Shown here: positions 6,637-13,532 of the stretch, in pieces | How positions within the stretch are numbered: position 1 is the first letter of the stretch | Layout of the letters: the number at the start of each line of letters is the position of its first letter | Origin: an uncultured Phascolarctobacterium sp. | Lineage (GTDB): Bacteria; Bacillota; Negativicutes; Acidaminococcales; Acidaminococcaceae | DNA length: 17,377 nt | Assembly: GCA_937901335.1 (NCBI GenBank) | Contig: CALCHC010000103.1 | Location: 1-17,377, forward strand | Direction: 5' to 3' | Translations under genes and position numbers: made by a program | Notes under the pieces: model-generated | Database searches by the model: none | What the model was told of the DNA's origin: nothing | The model's input: the letters and a program-made list of their open reading frames with translations, nothing else

Positions 6637-7425
6637 CTACTTCCCTTTTATTTGCTCAGCCAGAGAAAATTCTTTTACTTCGGTGTGCACTCCTGCTTCT
6701 GCAAAGGTTTCCATTTCCTTGTACGCCTTAATACCTGCGTTGAACAAAGTAAATGCAACAGCAGCACCTTCGCCTGCACAACCAGTGATATTCAAACGTA
6801 GCGGTGCAAAAAGTCCTAAGGCCTCTAATGCTTCTTCAGCGCCTACTTCATCAGAAACATGTCCGGCAAAGCAGTATTTAAGCACATCAGGACAAAGCTC
6901 CGCAGCTTTTGCCGCAGCATTACAAGTAACTATGCCATCAAGCATAATCCCAACTTTTAAAGCAGCTGCCTGCAAAATTCCGCCAGCCATAGCAGCAACT
7001 ACAAGCTTGTCATCACACAAAGCACCATATCCTAAAAGACCTAAGCCTTCTTTTTTAACGTATTCGTTGACGAGAGCAGCACCTTCAAACATAGCTTCCT
7101 CTTCGTCTTCTGCCATAACTAAGAGAGGTATAGCCTCTGCTCCTGTTTCAGCAGCAAGTACGTTGACGGGAGTAGTGCCGTGTAAAATTTTCTCAGCTTC
7201 TAAAGTATTTTCAATACTACCCCATATTAACACTTTACGCTTGGGATAGTCAATGTCGTTCTTATCAGTCTTGCCAATAATCCCTGCGTAACGAGTAATC
7301 ATCTCTTCCAGCTTAGCCAAAGAGCCTACAGGCTTAATCAAATTATCAAAACGCTTTTGCGCCAGAGCAACGCACTCCTCGTTAATGGGAGTGATTTGCT
7401 CAATTACTTCCTTTATATTCAACAT
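6637..7425 (-). CDS. Short CobT-family paralogue (possible ArsA/ArsB-type subunit)
   Basis: Second member of the nicotinate-nucleotide:lower-ligand phosphoribosyltransferase family in this operon. Over 262 residues it keeps the family entry RFDNLIKPVGSLAKLEEM, GTTPVNVLAAETGAE, and the C-terminal block with LDGIVTCNAAAKAAELCPDV, FAGHVSDE and a GEG sequence whose Glu219 aligns with the catalytic Glu of CobT. The region equivalent to GDHG...SAYPQEVT is missing or reduced, and the GIGNTTS motif is replaced by GYGALCDDK. It lies 23 nt after cobS and 9 nt before cobC. Two CobT homologues together recall ArsA and ArsB, the heteromeric enzyme of Sporomusa and Veillonella that activates phenol and p-cresol. 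That assignment is inference. The alternative is a divergent subunit of unknown substrate. Confidence 0.75.
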   Translation of the reverse strand: MLNIKEVIEQITPINEECVALAQKRFDNLIKPVGSLAKLEEMITRYAGIIGKTDKNDIDYPKRKVLIWGSIENTLEAEKILHGTTPVNVLAAETGAEAIPLLVMAEDEEEAMFEGAALVNEYVKKEGLGLLGYGALCDDKLVVAAMAGGILQAAALKVGIMLDGIVTCNAAAKAAELCPDVLKYCFAGHVSDEVGAEEALEALGLFAPLRLNITGCAGEGAAVAFTLFNAGIKAYKEMETFAEAGVHTEVKEFSLAEQIKGK

Positions 7426-7448
7426 ATTTTAATCCATCTTTCGTAAAA

Positions 7449-8186
7449 TCATCTAAGCAAATACACTGCTGCCAACATATAAATAACGTGCCCACATTCA
7501 GTCAAGAAGCCGTAGGTATCACCAGTCAATCCTCCAAGCTGTCCGCTCAAGAAATGAGCAATACCTAAACTAATGAAGAACGCAACGAAAGCAGTGTATA
7601 AGTACGGCAAACCGCAAGCGTAAAGCAACGCCAGGCAAATGCCAAAGGCAATATACACATAACTTGGCTTAGCATATTGGGTAAACATATGACCAATGCC
7701 AGTTTCACGAGCATATTTAAAATTAACGATGTAGTTTACCATAAAAGTTCTTGTAGCTACGAACATCGCTACCAATGCGTAACAAAGCTTCATGCCATCA
7801 ATGGAAGTGTAAGCCGCAATCTTTAAAAGTACCAAGCACACCAAAGCAATAACTGCATTACTGCCTACATGGCTGTCTTTCATAATTTCCAGCATACGCT
7901 CTCTGCTGCGGGCACTGAATACACCATCAGAAGTATCCATAAAGCCATCGTACATCAACGCTCCGATGATAACCAGTTCAGCCAAAATTAAGAGCACTGC
8001 CCGCATAAAGAGCGGAGTATTTGCCTGTAGCAAACCATAATTAACTACAGCCATAAACACGCCCATGACTAATCCCACTAAGGGAAAGTAAGGTACGCTT
8101 TTGGCAAAGTCATCATCACGCCAATCAGTACGATTGGAAAATCTTATTCTTGTTAAAAATTCCAAGCATGTAATAAAATCACGCAT
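7449..8186 (-). CDS. cobS: Adenosylcobinamide-GDP ribazoletransferase (cobalamin synthase)
   Basis: Integral membrane enzyme joining adenosylcobinamide-GDP to alpha-ribazole or its phosphate to complete the cobamide. The 245-residue product has the usual length and about six hydrophobic segments. The diagnostic acidic motif of the family is DGFMDTSDGVFSARSRERML with KDSHVGSNAV (residues 80-115 approximately). It starts 4 nt after the cobT stop with an AGGTG site overlapping that stop region. It sits between the two cobT-family genes. Confidence 0.95.
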   Translation of the reverse strand: MRDFITCLEFLTRIRFSNRTDWRDDDFAKSVPYFPLVGLVMGVFMAVVNYGLLQANTPLFMRAVLLILAELVIIGALMYDGFMDTSDGVFSARSRERMLEIMKDSHVGSNAVIALVCLVLLKIAAYTSIDGMKLCYALVAMFVATRTFMVNYIVNFKYARETGIGHMFTQYAKPSYVYIAFGICLALLYACGLPYLYTAFVAFFISLGIAHFLSGQLGGLTGDTYGFLTECGHVIYMLAAVYLLR

Positions 8187-8190
8187 CTTT

Positions 8191-9198
8191 TCACCTGCTC
8201 AGTTTGTTATAAACATCAATAGCACTTTGTAAAACTACAACTGCCAAGTTTGCACCAGTACCTTCGCCTAAACGCATTCCTGCATCAACGATGGGCTTCA
8301 AGTTTAAAACTTCAAGCATCTTCTTATGTGAGATATCACTACTCAAATGGGATACCAGCATATACTTAGCGCACTCCGGATACAAACCGTAGGCAAGAAG
8401 CGCCGCGGCCGTAGCATTCACACCATCGACCATAGTAGGAACGCGGCGCATGGCACCGGCAATAATCATACCTGCAAGTCCTGCGTGGTCGTAACCACCA
8501 ACCTTGCACAAAACGTCCATTGCGTCGCCAAGCTTAGGCTTATTCACAGCCAAACCATCAATTACAACTTGGCGTTTAATCTTCATACGTTCATCATTAA
8601 TACCGCTACCTCGTCCTACAGTCAGTTCAGGGTCAAGTCCCAAGAACGCAGAAACTATTGCGCTAGTAGAAGTAGTGTTACCAATGCCCATCTCTGCAGT
8701 TTCCAAAAGGTTATAGCCATTATCAATACACTCATTGGCAATTTGCATACCAACTTTGAGAGCTTGTTCCGCTTGCTCACGTGTCATTGCGGGGCCTTGG
8801 GTAAAATCTTCCGTACCCCAAGCCACTTTGTGCTGACGCACTTTGGAGTACGCATTTAAATTAAAAGTAGTACCTACATCAACGACGAAGACATCTGCTC
8901 CAGCGTGACGAGCCATAACATTGGCGCCTGCAGTCTCACGCATATAACCATTAATCATTTGCAAAGTAACTTCTTGGGGATAAGCACTTACTCCGTATTT
9001 TGCAATACCGTGGTCGCCACACATCAAGAGCATTGCAGTTTTAAGCTTTTCAGGCAATGGCTTACCGGTCATTGCAGCGTAGTCCACTACCATTTCTTCA
9101 AGTCTGCCCAAGCTGCCAAACTTATCCATTTTAGCCCAGCCTGCTCTAACTTCTTCTGCTCTATTTAACTCAAGAGGAGGTATCATAATCTTTTCCAT
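8191..9198 (-). CDS. cobT: Nicotinate-nucleotide:lower-ligand phosphoribosyltransferase
   Basis: Transfers phosphoribose from nicotinate mononucleotide to the lower-ligand base, giving alpha-ribazole phosphate or an analogue. The 335-residue product carries the full family motif set: FGSLGRLEEM, CGDHGIAKYGVSAYPQEVT, the VVDVG strand, AEMGIGNTTSTSA, DGVNATAAALLA, SHLSSDISH and GMRLGEGTGANLAV with the catalytic Glu312. A GTG directly after the cobU stop is also in frame, but ATG at 9196-9198 is better placed 6 nt after GAGGAG. The lower ligand cannot be read from motifs. A shorter homologue at 6637-7425 suggests that the two may act as a pair. Confidence 0.94.
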   Translation of the reverse strand: MEKIMIPPLELNRAEEVRAGWAKMDKFGSLGRLEEMVVDYAAMTGKPLPEKLKTAMLLMCGDHGIAKYGVSAYPQEVTLQMINGYMRETAGANVMARHAGADVFVVDVGTTFNLNAYSKVRQHKVAWGTEDFTQGPAMTREQAEQALKVGMQIANECIDNGYNLLETAEMGIGNTTSTSAIVSAFLGLDPELTVGRGSGINDERMKIKRQVVIDGLAVNKPKLGDAMDVLCKVGGYDHAGLAGMIIAGAMRRVPTMVDGVNATAAALLAYGLYPECAKYMLVSHLSSDISHKKMLEVLNLKPIVDAGMRLGEGTGANLAVVVLQSAIDVYNKLSR

Positions 9199-9201
9199 CA
9201 C

Positions 9202-9780
9202 TTACTCCTCTTCCTCAAACTTAAAAGCTAACTTCTTAACATCAACAGCTTGCCCTGCCACGCAGTAGAATACTTTGTCACAAGCAGCAGCAACCTTTTG
9301 GTTTACCCAACCAGCAAGGTCACGATACTCACGCGCCATTACATTATCAGGTACAATCCCACCACCAACTTCATTACTTACGAACACAACAAGCTTACCG
9401 CAGCTTTTAGCTGCTTCTAAAACTTTATCAATCTCATTCAAAACAAAGTTGCAACGTTCCGGAAAACTACCTTCAATAGCAGTCTTACCATACATTTGGT
9501 TGCTCATATAAAGAGTGAGGCAATCAAAGAGCACCGCACCGGTATCTTCACCTAATTTGGCAAACTCTTCTTCTGCATGATACGGAGCTTCATGATTCAC
9601 CCAACGCCCGTCATTACGACGCTCTTGATGCAAACGCACACGCTCTGCCATCTCATCATCTAAAATCTCTGCTGTAGCAATATAATCGCACTTGGGAGAG
9701 TAGTGCAAAACATATTTTTCAGCAAAGGTACTCTTACCACTGCGAGCACCACCTGTAACTAAAACAAGTTCATTCTTCAT
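9202..9780 (-). CDS. cobU: Adenosylcobinamide kinase / adenosylcobinamide-phosphate guanylyltransferase
   Basis: Bifunctional enzyme phosphorylating adenosylcobinamide and attaching GMP to make adenosylcobinamide-GDP, the CobS substrate. The 192-residue product has the P-loop GGARSGKS (residues 10-17) and the AEILDDEMAERVRLHQERR segment containing the His expected to be guanylylated. It also has VFVSNEVGGGIVPDN and AREYRDLAGWVNQ, all family hallmarks. The frame extends 63 codons upstream through the riboswitch. The true start is the ATG at 9778-9780, preceded by GGGAGG 7 nt away and by the attenuator hairpin. It is the first gene of the riboswitch-controlled operon cobU-cobT-cobS-cobT-like-cobC. 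Confidence 0.95.
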   Translation of the reverse strand: MKNELVLVTGGARSGKSTFAEKYVLHYSPKCDYIATAEILDDEMAERVRLHQERRNDGRWVNHEAPYHAEEEFAKLGEDTGAVLFDCLTLYMSNQMYGKTAIEGSFPERCNFVLNEIDKVLEAAKSCGKLVVFVSNEVGGGIVPDNVMAREYRDLAGWVNQKVAAACDKVFYCVAGQAVDVKKLAFKFEEEE

Positions 9781-9796
9781 TAAATAACCTCCCTTC

Positions 9797-9829
9797 AAAA
9801 AGAAAAAACCTCCCACTACTAGCGGGAGG
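9797..9829 (-). terminator. Riboswitch-controlled attenuator upstream of cobU
   Basis: Minus strand: CCTCCCGC pairs with GTGGGAGG around TAGTA, followed by TTTTTTCTTTTT, directly before the cobU ribosome-binding site. The left arm (minus CTCCCGC, 9822-9828) can instead pair with minus GCGGGAG at 9861-9867, a 7-bp perfect antiterminator. That antiterminator strand lies partly in the loop of a small ACCTG/CAGGT hairpin (9853-9871). This is the expected architecture for transcriptional control by the preceding riboswitch. Confidence 0.85.
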
Positions 9830-9883
9830 AATATATACAAATACACAAACCAACCTGTCTCTCCCGCAGGTCTTACGGTTTTG

Positions 9884-10046
9884 AGTGACAGGCAGGTCTC
9901 CTGGCTTAGCTTCATCGCCCAACGCGCCTTCCCAGTTTGCACCAGTGACATAATTGCGTAAGGCTCCACTTACAGTAGCGGGAAACTGCTCCGGATTCAC
10001 ACCGGCATTCCCTTTTAAGCACTAGCCGCAGCTAGCGCACCTATCA
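9884..10046 (-). ncRNA. Cobalamin riboswitch
   Basis: Adenosylcobalamin-sensing leader RNA. On the minus strand it has the conserved core GCCGGTGTGAATCCGG, the following CCCGCTACTGTAAGTG, and the 3' B12 box AGCCAGGAGACCTGCC (about 9890-9906), in the right order and spacing for the family. It is followed by the attenuator at 9797-9829 and the cobU operon, so cobamide excess should terminate transcription. Outer limits are approximate. Confidence 0.95.
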
Positions 10047-10067
10047 AAAGATTTTCCAAGTATCTAT

Positions 10068-10096
10068 ATTCTATGTAATAACAAAAAATCCTGCAA
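10068..10096 (-). promoter_or_regulatory. Promoter for the riboswitch and cob operon
   Basis: Minus strand: TTGCAG (10091-10096), 17 nt, then TAGAAT (10068-10073), placing the start about 15-20 nt before the riboswitch. The -35 lies inside the descending arm of the tsf terminator, so the two signals share DNA. Confidence 0.5.
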
Positions 10097-10116
10097 CGTA
10101 AGTTGCAGGATTTTTA
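10083..10116 (-). terminator. Rho-independent terminator after tsf
   Basis: Minus strand: AAATCCTGCAAC pairs perfectly with GTTGCAGGATTT around a TTAC loop, followed by a T-tract, about 20 nt past the tsf stop. It insulates the ribosomal-protein operon from the riboswitch unit. Confidence 0.92.
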
Positions 10117-10132
10117 TAGCGTAACGCTTTAA

Positions 10133-11014
10133 TTATTTAATTTGAGCCATTACTTCAGCAGCGAAGTCTTCTTGTTTCTTTTCGATGCCTTCGCCCAATT
10201 GGAAACGGGTGAATTCGGTTACAGCAGCGCCAGCAGCAGCTACCAATTTACCAACGGTTTGATCCGGGTCTTTAACGAATTCTTGGTCAACCAAGCATAC
10301 TTCTTTGTAGTATTTTTGGATACGGCCGATAACCATTTTTTCAATGATGTTTTCCGGTTTGCCTTCGTTACGAGCTTGTTCGGTGAGAACTGCTTTTTCG
10401 TGTTCGAGTTCAGCAGTCGGAACTTGTTCACGGTTCAAGTAGCCAGGGTTAGCAGCAGCAATGTGCATTGCTACGTCGTGGCCCAATTCTTCGGTACCAG
10501 CGGTCATGGAAACCAATACGCCGATTTTGCCGCCGCCATGGATGTAAGCAGCAACCATACCTTCAGCTGCTTCGTAACGAGCGAAGCGACGGAGGGAGAT
10601 GTTTTCGCCGATTTTAGCGATACTTTCGGTGATCAAAGCAGCAACGGTTTTGCCTTCTTCGATTTCGGAAGCGTTCAAAGCGTCCATATCAGCAGGGTTG
10701 GATTTTGCTACGTGAGCAGCAATACCAGCTACCAATTCTTGGAAGTTTTCGGTTTTAGCAACGAAGTCGGTTTCGCAGTTAACTTCTACGATAACGCCAA
10801 CTTTGTGATCTTCGGAAACATAGGAAACTACGAGACCTTCTGCAGCGATACGGCCAGCTTTTTTAGCAGCAGCAGCCAAGCCTTTTTCACGCAGGAAGTC
10901 AATAGCTTTGTCCATATCGCCTTCGGTAGCAGCCAAAGCTTTTTTGCAGTCCATCATACCTGCGCCAGTACGTTCGCGCAGTTCTTTAACTAAACCAGCA
11001 GTAATTTGTGCCAT
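10133..11014 (-). CDS. tsf: Translation elongation factor Ts
   Basis: Nucleotide-exchange factor that regenerates EF-Tu-GTP in the cytoplasm. The 293-residue product has an N-terminal UBA-like domain ([19 protein letters not shown], residues 9-27) and the EF-Tu-contacting motif CETDFVAKT. Two core dimerisation subdomains include [14 protein letters not shown], ending in a C-terminal helical module. Length is typical. AGGAGG lies before the ATG, and the gene starts 23 nt after rpsB, the conserved rpsB-tsf pair. Its GC content is higher than in the phage and MFS genes, as expected for a highly expressed gene. Confidence 0.97.
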   Translation of the reverse strand: MAQITAGLVKELRERTGAGMMDCKKALAATEGDMDKAIDFLREKGLAAAAKKAGRIAAEGLVVSYVSEDHKVGVIVEVNCETDFVAKTENFQELVAGIAAHVAKSNPADMDALNASEIEEGKTVAALITESIAKIGENISLRRFARYEAAEGMVAAYIHGGGKIGVLVSMTAGTEELGHDVAMHIAAANPGYLNREQVPTAELEHEKAVLTEQARNEGKPENIIEKMVIGRIQKYYKEVCLVDQEFVKDPDQTVGKLVAAAGAAVTEFTRFQLGEGIEKKQEDFAAEVMAQIK

Positions 11015-11037
11015 TGTTAGTTCCTCCTAAATATATA

Positions 11038-11772
11038 TTATTCAGCGTCTTCAGCAACAACTTCTTCAGTTGCAGCTTCTTCGGTTTGCATACCTTGACG
11101 GCCTTCCAGAACAGCGTCAGCCATTTTAGCGGTCAACAATTTTACAGCGCGGATAGCGTCGTCGTTAGCCGGGATTACATGGTCGATTTCGTCCGGATCG
11201 CAGTTGGTGTCAACGGTTGCAACGATGGGGATGTTCAGTTTATGAGCTTCGAGAACAGCGATATGTTCTTTGCGGGGGTCAACGATGAAGAGGCAACCCG
11301 GCAATTTTTTCATATCTTTAATGCCGCCCAAGTATTTGGTCAATTTTTCCATTTCATGACGCAAGCCGATAACTTCTTTTTTCGGGAGAAGATCGAAAGT
11401 GCCGTCAGCTTCCATAGCTTCCAATTTACGGAGACGAGCGATACGGGTTTGGATGGTTTTGAAGTTGGTCAGCATGCCGCCCAACCAACGTTCGTTAACG
11501 TAGAACATGTTGCAACGGATAGCTTCGTCTTTCATAGCTTCTTGAGCTTGTTTTTTGGTACCAACGAACAAAATGTTTTCGCCTTGAGCTGCTACTTCAC
11601 GGATGAAGTTGTAAGCTTCGTCAACTTTTTTAACGGTTTTTTGCAAGTCGATGATGTAGATGCCGTTACGTTCGGTGAAAATGTACGGAGCCATTTTCGG
11701 GTTCCAACGACGGGTTTGGTGACCAAAGTGTACACCAGCTTCGAGTAATTGTTTCATAGAGATAATAGCCAT
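11038..11772 (-). CDS. rpsB: 30S ribosomal protein S2
   Basis: Structural protein of the small ribosomal subunit. The 244-residue product has the family signature [20 protein letters not shown] near the N-terminus. It continues with [34 protein letters not shown], and the [20 protein letters not shown] segment ahead of an acidic C-terminus. The ribosome-binding site AGGAGG lies 9 nt before the ATG and is partly complementary to leader sequence. It is first in rpsB-tsf, with a strong extended -10 promoter and a folded leader that may give S2 feedback control. Confidence 0.97.
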   Translation of the reverse strand: MAIISMKQLLEAGVHFGHQTRRWNPKMAPYIFTERNGIYIIDLQKTVKKVDEAYNFIREVAAQGENILFVGTKKQAQEAMKDEAIRCNMFYVNERWLGGMLTNFKTIQTRIARLRKLEAMEADGTFDLLPKKEVIGLRHEMEKLTKYLGGIKDMKKLPGCLFIVDPRKEHIAVLEAHKLNIPIVATVDTNCDPDEIDHVIPANDDAIRAVKLLTAKMADAVLEGRQGMQTEEAATEEVVAEDAE

Positions 11773-11797
11773 TTTAAATTCCTCCTGTTTTTACCTC

Positions 11798-11860
11798 CGC
11801 AGGAATGGTATTTTCACTTTTTGCGTGGCTAAACGCATTCAACAGATGAATTTTCCTGCG
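11798..11860 (-). promoter_or_regulatory. Structured rpsB leader (candidate S2 autoregulatory RNA)
   Basis: On the minus strand CGCAGGAA (11853-11860) pairs perfectly with TTCCTGCG (11798-11805). This stem encloses two small hairpins, TTCA/TGAA (11838-11850) and GCGT/ACGC (11823-11836), giving a three-way junction 25 nt before rpsB. The closing strand (minus ATTCCT) can alternatively pair with AGGAAT that includes part of the Shine-Dalgarno. Control by S2 is inferred. Confidence 0.55.
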
Positions 11861-11883
11861 TGTGTATTTTTACACCGTGTGGT

Positions 11884-11912
11884 ATTATATCACAATTCAC
11901 AAGTCTGAGCAA
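11884..11912 (-). promoter_or_regulatory. rpsB-tsf promoter
   Basis: Minus strand: TTGCTC (11907-11912), 17 nt, then TATAAT (11884-11889) preceded by TGA, an extended -10. The strength fits a ribosomal-protein operon. Confidence 0.85.
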
Positions 11913-11984
11913 GAAAAATGTTGCATTTTGTGAAACTTTTGTTACAGAAAAGAAGTGATATTATTATTTTTTCTTCATTAAATA

Positions 11985-13286
11985 TTATAAGTTTTTCATT
12001 TTCATACTACGTGCTTTAAGAGTAAGACCAAGCATTAAAATATAAAGACAGCCAATAGTAATAAAAATAGCATCCCAGCCAAAATTATCTTTTACAAACC
12101 CAAAAGCCACTGCTTGAACTGCAGCACCAATATAAACAGCCCAATCAAGTACACCTACTACTGTTGAAGACAATGCGCGACCACCTATATCACCAGCAAC
12201 TGCCCAAATAACACCGTCAACCATACTTGAAATACCTACTATTAATAGAATAATAGAAGCTATCTCTTGAGTTTCAACTTGCGCAAAAACCATCATTCCA
12301 ACAAAAGTACTTATTGAAGCCAACACCAACATCGGTTCACGCTTACCATTGAATACTTTATCAGTCATAAAAGGAAATACAAACTCAGCAAAAGCTTGAC
12401 CAACAGGCAACAGAATTGCACTCATAATACCTGCTTTTATAGACAAGCCCATATATTCAACAAAATAGGTCGGAACCCAAGTGAGCAACCCATATCTTCC
12501 TATACCAGCAATAGCAGCAATAAAACAGAAAACGATAACTTTAGACTCACTGAAAAGAAGTTTATACGGATAGAAAAATCCTCTGTTCTCGATTTCTACT
12601 GCAAGCTCTTTGTCTTTAGTATCAGATTCCAAATCATCTTCCTTAAATGGTTTTAAACCTACATCTTCCGGTTTAGACTTAAATAAAAATGCAAAAACAA
12701 CTACCATCACAAGCACTGGAAGCATAGGATAACGAAAAGCAGCACGCCATCCCCATTCAGGATTTTGAACTATACAAAACATAATAGTTATATAAGTTAC
12801 AATCTGAGCAACACCGGAAAAAGCAGTTGCTACGCCAGAAGCAAACCCCCTATCTTCCTTAGGCCACCAATTGTTAATAACACCAATACCATTTGCCCAT
12901 ACCATAGATTGACAATAACCATTTAATCCCCACAGTACAGCAATAACAGGAATTGAAGATTGAAAAGAAATAAGTATATTCAATATAGCTGAACTAACTA
13001 TACCAAACATCATAAATTTCTTGTATCCAAAGTATGCACCAAGACGTCCATTAATGAGTTGACCAAACGCATAACACCAAAACAGCGCAGAAGACACTAC
13101 TCCCATTGCTGCGGTGGTAGAACCAAGTCCTTCTGCCATCTGAGTCAAAACCAAGTTAATATTTTGGCGACCATTATAAAAAAACATATAAGTCAACCCA
13201 AAACTTAACAACACTTTCCAAGCAAACTCTTTAAATTGAGCATATTCTTTTTCAGTATAGCCAAATCTAGCTTTATCAGTAAACAT
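11985..13286 (-). CDS. MFS transporter of the organophosphate:phosphate antiporter type
   Basis: Inner-membrane secondary transporter. The 433-residue product has 12 predicted membrane helices and a charged central loop (about residues 205-245). The signature of the OPA family (GlpT/UhpT/UhpC) is present: TYMFFYNGRQNINL near helix 1, WGLNGYCQSMVWANG and NNWWPKEDRG. GGGAGG lies 8 nt upstream of the ATG. The substrate cannot be told; sugar phosphates, glycerol phosphate or another organic anion are candidates. It is monocistronic as far as visible. I see only a TATAAT-like -10 (13412-13417) without a clear -35 upstream, and no convincing hairpin terminator. The gene is noticeably more AT-rich than its rpsB-tsf neighbours, so it may have been acquired. 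Confidence 0.85.
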   Translation of the reverse strand: MFTDKARFGYTEKEYAQFKEFAWKVLLSFGLTYMFFYNGRQNINLVLTQMAEGLGSTTAAMGVVSSALFWCYAFGQLINGRLGAYFGYKKFMMFGIVSSAILNILISFQSSIPVIAVLWGLNGYCQSMVWANGIGVINNWWPKEDRGFASGVATAFSGVAQIVTYITIMFCIVQNPEWGWRAAFRYPMLPVLVMVVVFAFLFKSKPEDVGLKPFKEDDLESDTKDKELAVEIENRGFFYPYKLLFSESKVIVFCFIAAIAGIGRYGLLTWVPTYFVEYMGLSIKAGIMSAILLPVGQAFAEFVFPFMTDKVFNGKREPMLVLASISTFVGMMVFAQVETQEIASIILLIVGISSMVDGVIWAVAGDIGGRALSSTVVGVLDWAVYIGAAVQAVAFGFVKDNFGWDAIFITIGCLYILMLGLTLKARSMKMKNL

Positions 13287-13484
13287 TCATTTTTCCTCCC
13301 ATCAAATACATCTTTGAAAATTAAAACAAATTTAGTGTCTATTAAACAAATCACAAGTATATACTTCGAACCATTCTCATTCAGGGACAATAATTCATAA
13401 CACTAATTTTAATTATACTTTATATTTTATCAAATAATCATTCATTTTCGCAAGTATTAATTGTAAATTTGAATTTCAATAAAC

Positions 13485-13518
13485 AAAACCACTGCTCAAA
13501 AAAAAAGAGCAGTGGTTT
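13485..13518 (-). terminator. Rho-independent terminator after the DUF1015 segment
   Basis: A 12-bp stem, minus AAACCACTGCTC with GAGCAGTGGTTT, separated by an unusual loop made only of T on the minus strand, lies 14 nt past the stop. TTGTTTATTG follows. Confidence 0.8.
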
Positions 13519-13532
13519 CACTTCAAAGTTAG

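Noticed and set aside
9781..9969. 63-codon N-terminal extension of cobU
   Set aside because: This part is the riboswitch and its terminator; the ATG at 9778-9780 has the ribosome-binding site and starts the P-loop domain.
10142..10993. 283-codon plus-strand open frame opposite tsf
   Set aside because: It is antisense to an unmistakable EF-Ts gene, has a low-complexity Phe/Ser composition and no ribosome-binding site; it is a codon-usage shadow.
13205..13390. 61-codon minus-strand frame upstream of the MFS gene
   Set aside because: It overlaps the MFS start in another frame, is AT-driven and has no recognisable motif.
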